Shown here: in pieces, positions 16,081-21,250 of the stretch | Position numbering within the stretch: position 1 is the stretch's first letter | Layout: each line of letters begins with the position of its first letter | NCBI GenBank assembly: GCA_016840245.1 | Contig: JAEOST010000686.1 | Span: forward strand, 1 to 21,250 | Source: Candidatus Thorarchaeota archaeon | GTDB lineage: Archaea; Asgardarchaeota; Thorarchaeia; Thorarchaeales; Thorarchaeaceae | DNA: 21,250 bases | Reading direction: 5' to 3' | Position numbers and translations under genes: made by a program | The notes under the pieces: generated by a model | The model's database searches: none | The model's input: the letters and a program-made list of their open reading frames with translations, nothing else | What the model was told of the DNA's origin: nothing

Positions 16081-16098
16081 TTGATAAACACTTATCAA
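16081..16098. promoter_or_regulatory. Palindrome upstream of the GbsR-like regulator
   Basis: TTGATAA-ACAC-TTATCAA is an 18-base site with exact seven-base arms, just upstream of the TATA-like block of the regulator gene at 16162. Size and symmetry fit a MarR/GbsR-type dimer site, perhaps for autoregulation. It could instead be the end hairpin of the receiver-PAS transcript, although no T-run follows. A single half-site TTGATAA recurs at 14801-14807 in the divergent sensor promoter region. Confidence 0.4.
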
Positions 16099-16104
16099 GG
16101 AATA

Positions 16105-16119
16105 CATATAAATATTATA
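16105..16119 (+). promoter_or_regulatory. TATA-like box of the GbsR-like regulator operon
   Basis: CATATAAATATTATA lies about 45-55 bases upstream of the ATG at 16162. A second AT-rich run at 16133-16149 is nearer to the gene but would put the transcript start inside the coding region. Confidence 0.4.
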
Positions 16120-16161
16120 GAAGATACTGTAAAAATTATATATATTATACGAGGTTGCACA

Positions 16162-16656
16162 ATGTCAGATTTCTCACTCAGTGATTATAGTCATTTGGTT
16201 CGATTCTTTGAGAAACTTGTGGAATGGCTAGGGATTCCACGAAATGCAGGTCCTATTCTTACAGCTCTGTATGTATCTAAATACAAGCGGGATGAAAAGA
16301 TGAGTGCGGATGACTTAGTCGAAACCACACGATATTCAAGGAGCAATATTGGTTTGATTGTTTCACAACTTGAAGCAATTGGACTAATTATTAGTGAAGT
16401 GGACTATGGACAGACCGGCAGGGGTAGACGAAGGATTCTTTATACAGTGGATGAGAAGGTGAATTCCCTGATCTCTATGATCGTTAAGAAGACCATGTCT
16501 ATGCTAGAGGAAATCTCTGAAGATATTGACACACTTCAGGGGCTATATTCTGACGCTGAACCATACATCGTGAAGATGCTGAAGGCATTCAAAGAAGAAA
16601 CAGAACAGAGTCTTGCTTCTCTAGGTCCAATTCTAAAAGATTCCTTGAAGAAATAG
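16162..16656 (+). CDS. GbsR/MarR-like winged-helix transcription regulator
   Basis: The 164-residue protein has a winged helix-turn-helix at about 25-100: helix GPILTALYVSK, recognition region MSADDLVETTRYSRSNIGL, and a wing with GQTGRGRRRILYTVDEK. A C-terminal helical part (about 100-160) should serve for dimerisation. The overall layout fits the GbsR branch of MarR-like regulators, several of which respond to osmolytes or membrane-linked signals; the ligand here is unknown. The ATG at 16162 has GAGGT six bases upstream, and longer readings lack a ribosome site. The membrane protein gene follows after 34 bases in the same direction. The gene is the only clear DNA-binding protein in the sensor cluster, so it is the natural candidate to act on the carotenoid promoters, which is an inference. 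Confidence 0.8.
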   Translation: MSDFSLSDYSHLVRFFEKLVEWLGIPRNAGPILTALYVSKYKRDEKMSADDLVETTRYSRSNIGLIVSQLEAIGLIISEVDYGQTGRGRRRILYTVDEKVNSLISMIVKKTMSMLEEISEDIDTLQGLYSDAEPYIVKMLKAFKEETEQSLASLGPILKDSLKK

Positions 16657-16690
16657 ACCTAATTATTCGATATTGAAGGGGATAGAAACG

Positions 16691-17749
16691 ATGACCATAG
16701 TTGAAGATACAATAACTACTCACGAACCTGAGAACCAGGACAACCAGACTGCATTATATGCATGGGGAGGAATGGTAATCTTTGGAATCTTATTCACGAT
16801 TCTGATATTCCTGCTGGGACCACTATTAGAGAGATTTGTACTTGGACCTGATATAGGTGCTGATTGGTATTACTGGCAGCTCCCTACTCGAAATGATATT
16901 GCTATGCTCATTACATGGTCATTCTATCTGAGTCAGCAGATCATTGTCTGGGGGTTAATCTACTGGGGTATGAAGAAGTACGGTAAGACTGCAACGACGG
17001 GATTAACGGGTTACAACTACGCAATGATTGTAACAACCATTGCTTTTGCATTCCTGCATCTCTTCCAGACTCATGTCACCTATGATGGACTGGCAAAGGA
17101 TGTACCAATCTGGACAAGTCAGGGATCTGTCATAGTAATGCTTGCTCTGATTCTAATCATTGAGAACCCACGAAGGGGATTGTTCCTAGGTAAGAGAGCC
17201 GGAAAGCCAATCACTGCTCAGGTCTCTGGTTTCTTCAGGAGGAATCACGGGTATGTCATTGCATGGGCAATAGTCTACACCTATTGGTTCCATCCAATGG
17301 CAATGGATCCACAATTACTCACAGGATTTCTGTATATGTTCTTACTATTTACGCAGATGTCACTTGCTTTCACAGTAGTTCATACAAAGGCGGGATGGAT
17401 AGTACTCCTAGAGTCATTCGTTGCAGTCCATGCATTCATCGTTGCCGTGTACAATGTGACCCTTGGTAGCTCTGACATGTGGCCGATGTTTCTCATGGGA
17501 TTTGCATTCTTAGTAGTGTTCACGTATATCTACGTGTTCAAGCCTAGGAAAGAAGTAAGATTGCTTGCTGCACTGGTCTACATTGCTGGATTGGTCTGGA
17601 TTTACCTACCAACACCATTTGGCTACGGAAGAGACCCTATGCGCATAATGATGCTGGAATTTCTATGGATTCCAATCGTCCTGTATCTTCTGGCATACGT
17701 CTTCGCTGGATTGGCGTATCTGTATCTCAATGTGAAAAAGACAGAGTAG
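16691..17749 (+). CDS. Ten-helix membrane protein of unknown function
   Basis: The 352-residue protein has a short polar N-terminus (about 25 residues, rich in Glu/Thr/Asn) and about ten hydrophobic helices. I do not recognise the family. Notable are His residues in or near helices: FLHLFQTH in helix 3, HGYVIAWAIVYTYWFHP in helix 5, VVHTKAG after helix 6 and AVHAF in helix 7. These could bind a metal, heme or other cofactor. There is no rhodopsin-type Lys in a last helix and no Brp/Blh dioxygenase pattern. The ATG at 16691 follows GAAGGGGAT with seven bases between; an upstream TTG is less likely. It probably shares a transcript with the GbsR-like regulator, which may control it. Confidence 0.75.
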   Translation: MTIVEDTITTHEPENQDNQTALYAWGGMVIFGILFTILIFLLGPLLERFVLGPDIGADWYYWQLPTRNDIAMLITWSFYLSQQIIVWGLIYWGMKKYGKTATTGLTGYNYAMIVTTIAFAFLHLFQTHVTYDGLAKDVPIWTSQGSVIVMLALILIIENPRRGLFLGKRAGKPITAQVSGFFRRNHGYVIAWAIVYTYWFHPMAMDPQLLTGFLYMFLLFTQMSLAFTVVHTKAGWIVLLESFVAVHAFIVAVYNVTLGSSDMWPMFLMGFAFLVVFTYIYVFKPRKEVRLLAALVYIAGLVWIYLPTPFGYGRDPMRIMMLEFLWIPIVLYLLAYVFAGLAYLYLNVKKTE

Positions 17750-17750
17750 T

Positions 17751-17787
17751 CAATGGAGGGGGCATCCCCTCCACTAGCCATCCATTG
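17751..17787 (+). terminator. Hairpin region after the membrane protein gene
   Basis: TGGAGGGG (17754-17761) pairs exactly with CCCCTCCA (17766-17773) around GCAT, directly after the stop. An alternative outer pairing exists between CAATGGA (17751-17757) and TCCATTG (17781-17787), so two folds compete. No T-run follows, so this may be an RNA stabiliser or processing signal and not a simple terminator. Confidence 0.45.
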
Positions 17788-17817
17788 CAGAACTCAAATT
17801 AAGGCACATGACAGAAC

Positions 17818-17825
17818 AATTATAT
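17818..17825 (+). promoter_or_regulatory. TATA-like box of the HdrA-like gene
   Basis: AATTATAT lies about 53-60 bases upstream of the ATG at 17878, giving an expected start of transcription near 17845 and a leader of about 30 bases carrying the GGAGA motif. Confidence 0.45.
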
Positions 17826-17877
17826 CGGTCAATAAGTTCAAGCGGCTGTTGTAATCCAAGCTTGGAGAACGTGACCC

Positions 17878-20800
17878 ATGGTCAGTGAATCAGCCAAAAC
17901 AACTGGGGATCCGAGTAAGCCTACTGATGTATTAGTCATAGGTGGCGGTATGGCAGGAATCAGTGCATCATTAGATCTTGCAAATGGTGGACATCGCGCG
18001 CACATGGTTGAAAAAACAGTAGCAATTGGTGGCAACTATGTTGCAGTGTATAAAATATTTCCAATGCTTGAATGTAGTGCGTGTGTAATGACTCCACTTA
18101 CATCATTTGTTGGTAAACATCCCAATATCACAATTCATCCATTGTCTCAGGTTGAGAAGGTTGAAGGAAAAGTTGGTGATTTCACAGTCACCATAAGACA
18201 AACTGCACGCTATGTCAATGCAGACAAGTGTACAGGTTGTCAGCTCTGTATCCAAGCATGTCCTGTTGAAGTACCAAATGAATATGATTTCGGACTGTCA
18301 CTCAGAAAGGCAATCTACATGAATTTCCCCCAACAAATCCCTTTACTAGCAACCATTGACCGGGACTCATGCATAGGATGTGGCACATGTGCAGGGGTCT
18401 GTCCACAGGACTGTATCATGTACGACGACGAAGACAAAGTGTTTGAACTAAATGTTGGGGCAATAATAGTTGCCACAGCATTCCAAGAGTACAAACCACT
18501 TGATAATCGAGATTACGGTTATGGTATATATCCGAATGTCGTCACATCATTAGAATACGATAGACAGACACATCCAACAGGGCCAACAGATGCACACATG
18601 GTCCGCCCATCTGACGGAAAGGAACCAGAGAGAATTCTCTTTGTGAACTGTGTTGGAAGCAGGGATGTACGTGAGAACGTTCAGGGATACAGTGATCATT
18701 GCAACAGAGTTTGTTGTTCATTCGGGCTCAAACTTGCTCAAGTCACAAGGATGCACTACCCCTCCGACCACTGTGAGATTATCTACACCTACATGGATAT
18801 GCGCACTGCTGGGAAGGCATTAGAGGAGTTCCTATGGGACAGTGAACATGGTGATAAAGACATCAAGTTCATACGAGGTAGAGTTGCCGAGATACAGGAA
18901 GACCCGGATACTCATGATCTATTCGTCAAGATGGAGAATACAGAAACTGGTGAGATTACAGAACTAGAAAATATCTCGATGGTTGTACTCAACTCAAGCT
19001 TCAGACCATATGAAGAAATGATTGATCTGGCAAAGACGCTTAAAATCCAACTGGATGAAAACGGTTGGGTCAAGGTAGCACAACTAAATACAAGAGCACT
19101 AGAAACCACTCGTAAAGGTGTCTTCGTTGCAGGTTGCGCACATGGACCAAAGGATGGAACAGACTCAACAAATGAAGGAAAGGGTGCCGCTCTAGCTGCC
19201 CACTCATTACTCCCAGTCCCAAGTATACCAGAACCAGAAGTAATTCCTCCTGCAGAGATAACCGAGGAACTTAGAGTAGGTGTCTTCATCTGCCATTGTG
19301 GAGGCATAATCGGAAATGAGATTGATTCGCCAAGTCTTGCAGATTGGGCCAAGCACCTACCAAATGTTGCCTATAGCACGGACTACATTTTCATGTGTAG
19401 TGATCCAGGCCAACAGTTGGTGACTGATGCTATCAGGGAACACAAACTAAACCGCGTTGTAGTAGGATCGTGTTCTCCACTTCAGCATGAGAACACCTTC
19501 AGGGGTGCACTGGAGCGAGCTGGACTATCGCCATACTATCTTGTCGGTCCTGTAGGTCTTCGAGAGCATCTAGCTCTTGTACATCATCAATACCCAAGAG
19601 ACCTTAGACAGGCGAAGGCCCAAGACATGATACGGAGTGCTGTTGCGAAAGCCATCAATAATGAAGATGTGCCTCTCAAGGCTGTTGAAGTGACACTGAG
19701 AACCATGGTGGTAGGAGGTGGTGTGTCAGGTATGACCGCTGCTCTAGATATCGCAAAGAAAGGTTTTGAGGTCTTGCTGGTTGAGAAGACTGACCGCTTG
19801 GGTGGAAGATTGAATGACCTCTATCACTTGTTTCCTATGATGAATGATTCACAGGAAATCGTTGATGATTTAGTGACACGGGTTGAAAAAGAGAAGAATA
19901 TCACTATAATCCTAAATTCTATGCCAGTAGCCCGTGGTGGTTCTTACGGTAACTATGACATTGAACTGGAAAATGTTGAAACAAAAGAGAAGACTACACA
20001 CAGAATCGGTACTATGGTCATAACTGTTGGCACTGACACGTATGAACCAAAGAAAGGAGAATATGGTTGGGAAGATGTTCCAGGCGTTATGACAACACTT
20101 CAACTGGAACAGAAACTCAAAGCAGGTGAAATCAAAGAGCCACCAAAGAACCCCGTCTTCATCCATTGTGTTGGCTCTCGACAGACTCCCGGTGAGGGCA
20201 ACAAATACTGTTCAAGGGTATGTTGTTCTGCAGTCATAGCCATGCAACACGAGTTGAAGGAGATGTTCCCTGATATACGAGTGTTTTCAGCCTACAAAGA
20301 ACACATTCGACCCTATGCAGATGGCATGGAGGAGATGTGGAGAGATTGCAGACAGAAAGGTGTATCATACCTACGATGGGTGAGAGAAAGACCGGTCACA
20401 GTTGAAAAGGCCCCAGACTCAGACGAGGCGATTGTGACTATTTATGACACACTCTCACAGGAAACCTTCAGAATTCGTTCAAACATGGTGATTCTAGCAG
20501 TAGGTCTTGAGGCGCCCCATGATGTGGAAACTCTAGTTCATGGGATTGGTATCACAAGAAGTGCGGATGGATTCCTAGCAGAGATGCACATGAAGTTTCG
20601 TCCAGTTGAAACCTCAGTACCAGGGATCTTTTTGGGAGTAACTTATTCGAAGAACATAGCGGATTCCGTCAACCAAGCAAGAGGGGCCGCCAGTGAGGCC
20701 ACTATTCCACTAAATCTTGGAACTGTAGAGATTGAACTAGTGACAGCTGAGGTTGACGAGGAACTATGTGTTGGTTGTGACCTATGCCATTATTCTGAGA

Positions 20801-20985
20801 TTTGTCCATATGATGCAATAACCATGGTTGAGATAGAACCTGGTGTTAAGAAGAGCGTTACTGATGATATGGCCTGCGAGGGCTGCGGTGCTTGCTGTGC
20901 GATATGTCCAACAGGTGCAAGAGATCTGAGATGGTGGCGTGAGAAGAGTTTCCTTGACCAGATAGAAGACATGCTTAAGGAGTAA
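17878..20985 (+). CDS. hdrA: Tandem HdrA-like flavo-iron-sulfur protein (two HdrA halves fused)
   Basis: At 1035 residues this is far longer than a standard HdrA (about 650). Half 1 (about 1-460) has the FAD motif VIGGGMAGISAS, the Cys66-x-x-Cys69 pair in MLECSACVMTP, and an inserted two-cluster ferredoxin (CTGCQLCIQACP at 118-128, CIGCGTCAGVCP at 165-175), then NCVGSRD and NRVCCS. Half 2 begins with the HdrA N-terminal-type region (ICHCGG, Cys472/Cys474, then CSDPGQQ and SCSPLQHENTF), has a second FAD motif (VVGGGVSGMTAA, near 612) and HCVGSR/SRVCCS, and ends in a ferredoxin at 964-1010. HdrA proteins carry out flavin-based electron bifurcation with HdrBC and hydrogenase or formate dehydrogenase partners; none lies within the window. 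ATG 17878 has GGAGA nine bases upstream. Confidence 0.9.
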   Translation: MVSESAKTTGDPSKPTDVLVIGGGMAGISASLDLANGGHRAHMVEKTVAIGGNYVAVYKIFPMLECSACVMTPLTSFVGKHPNITIHPLSQVEKVEGKVGDFTVTIRQTARYVNADKCTGCQLCIQACPVEVPNEYDFGLSLRKAIYMNFPQQIPLLATIDRDSCIGCGTCAGVCPQDCIMYDDEDKVFELNVGAIIVATAFQEYKPLDNRDYGYGIYPNVVTSLEYDRQTHPTGPTDAHMVRPSDGKEPERILFVNCVGSRDVRENVQGYSDHCNRVCCSFGLKLAQVTRMHYPSDHCEIIYTYMDMRTAGKALEEFLWDSEHGDKDIKFIRGRVAEIQEDPDTHDLFVKMENTETGEITELENISMVVLNSSFRPYEEMIDLAKTLKIQLDENGWVKVAQLNTRALETTRKGVFVAGCAHGPKDGTDSTNEGKGAALAAHSLLPVPSIPEPEVIPPAEITEELRVGVFICHCGGIIGNEIDSPSLADWAKHLPNVAYSTDYIFMCSDPGQQLVTDAIREHKLNRVVVGSCSPLQHENTFRGALERAGLSPYYLVGPVGLREHLALVHHQYPRDLRQAKAQDMIRSAVAKAINNEDVPLKAVEVTLRTMVVGGGVSGMTAALDIAKKGFEVLLVEKTDRLGGRLNDLYHLFPMMNDSQEIVDDLVTRVEKEKNITIILNSMPVARGGSYGNYDIELENVETKEKTTHRIGTMVITVGTDTYEPKKGEYGWEDVPGVMTTLQLEQKLKAGEIKEPPKNPVFIHCVGSRQTPGEGNKYCSRVCCSAVIAMQHELKEMFPDIRVFSAYKEHIRPYADGMEEMWRDCRQKGVSYLRWVRERPVTVEKAPDSDEAIVTIYDTLSQETFRIRSNMVILAVGLEAPHDVETLVHGIGITRSADGFLAEMHMKFRPVETSVPGIFLGVTYSKNIADSVNQARGAASEATIPLNLGTVEIELVTAEVDEELCVGCDLCHYSEICPYDAITMVEIEPGVKKSVTDDMACEGCGACCAICPTGARDLRWWREKSFLDQIEDMLKE

Positions 20986-20992
20986 TTCTAAG

Positions 20993-21250
20993 TTGGTATC
21001 CCTAGATGGTCTCTATGCAGGTTGGCTTGTTCTTAATGACCTCCTAGGTGATTTGAGAGAGAAGGGTGCATTCATACCAGATTTGACATATGCTGACCTT
21101 AGAAATTCCAAGATGGTCATCGAGTATCTCAGATCGTTTGATACAGACATCAAGGTGCAGGAAGGTGCTGACTCTCAGCTGCAACAAGAGATGGAACTGA
21201 AAATGTTTCAACTCAGGGAAACCATGATGGTCTGGGTTGAGGAGAAAGCT
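20993..21250 (+). CDS. Unrecognised soluble protein (partial, runs off right edge)
   Basis: A frame of 86 codons is open from a TTG at 20993 to the edge. AAGGAG lies ten bases upstream, overlapping the end of the HdrA-like gene, so the two are probably co-transcribed. The visible N-terminus is soluble and helical (LDGLYAGWLVLNDLLGDLRE, then IPDLTYADLRNSKMVIEYLR), with a more charged stretch after it. The pattern faintly recalls the DUF2096 family of methanogens, a weak impression only. No cofactor motif is visible in this part. Confidence 0.6.
   Translation, partial: MVSLDGLYAGWLVLNDLLGDLREKGAFIPDLTYADLRNSKMVIEYLRSFDTDIKVQEGADSQLQQEMELKMFQLRETMMVWVEEKA

Noticed and set aside
16691..17749. 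Microbial or helio-rhodopsin, or a Brp/Blh retinal-forming dioxygenase
   Set aside because: The protein has about ten helices, no retinal-binding Lys in a final helix, and no recognisable dioxygenase His pattern, so nearness to carotenoid genes alone does not support it.
1..21250. CRISPR array, tRNA, rRNA, insertion sequence or toxin-antitoxin pair
   Set aside because: Reading both strands showed no regularly spaced repeats, no cloverleaf-like or rRNA-like segments in the short intergenic regions, and no transposase motifs.

Overview
The window reads as archaeal chromosomal DNA of moderate GC content. TATA-like boxes sit upstream of many genes, Shine-Dalgarno motifs precede TTG, GTG and ATG starts, and the gene content is typical of archaea: a bacterioruberin-type carotenoid set, a NikR-like regulator, an HdrA-type flavo-iron-sulfur protein and an archaeal-style receiver-PAS protein. 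The style and the tandem HdrA protein would fit an Asgard archaeon (for example a Thorarchaeia-like lineage) or another non-halophilic euryarchaeal relative. This placement is an inference, because no phylogenetic marker gene is present. No tRNA, rRNA, CRISPR array or insertion sequence was seen, and no intergenic gap exceeds about 170 bases.

Left part (1-4880): an MFS transporter running off the left edge on the minus strand; a minus-strand operon of a NikR-like metal regulator, an ABC-3 family ATPase and a permease; a divergent plus-strand gene for the matching metal-binding lipoprotein-like or membrane-anchored ZnuA protein; and a small coiled-coil protein. The four metal genes form one zinc/manganese/nickel uptake unit around a shared AT-rich promoter region.

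Middle part (4943-8009): an AEC-family permease on the minus strand and a two-gene ABC-2 exporter on the plus strand, closed by a strong hairpin plus T-tract terminator.

Carotenoid part (8019-13695): crtB and crtI on the minus strand, divergent from a crtD-like desaturase, a UbiA-type lycopene elongase and a CruF-type hydratase on the plus strand. Together they can be predicted to take geranylgeranyl diphosphate through phytoene and lycopene to a C50 bacterioruberin-type pigment. No lycopene cyclase, retinal-forming enzyme or rhodopsin is visible here.

Regulatory part (13705-17749): directly next to the carotenoid operon is a cobalamin-binding protein carrying the Wx9EH and ExHxxG signatures of the CarH light-sensing module but no MerR DNA-binding domain. 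Divergent from it is a receiver-PAS-PAS protein without an output domain, followed by a GbsR/MarR-like regulator and a ten-helix membrane protein of unknown function. This suggests a B12-based light-response system controlling pigment synthesis in an archaeon. It is the most interesting candidate in the window.

Right part (17750-21250): a 1035-residue protein made of two HdrA-like halves, then the start of an unrecognised gene running off the right edge.
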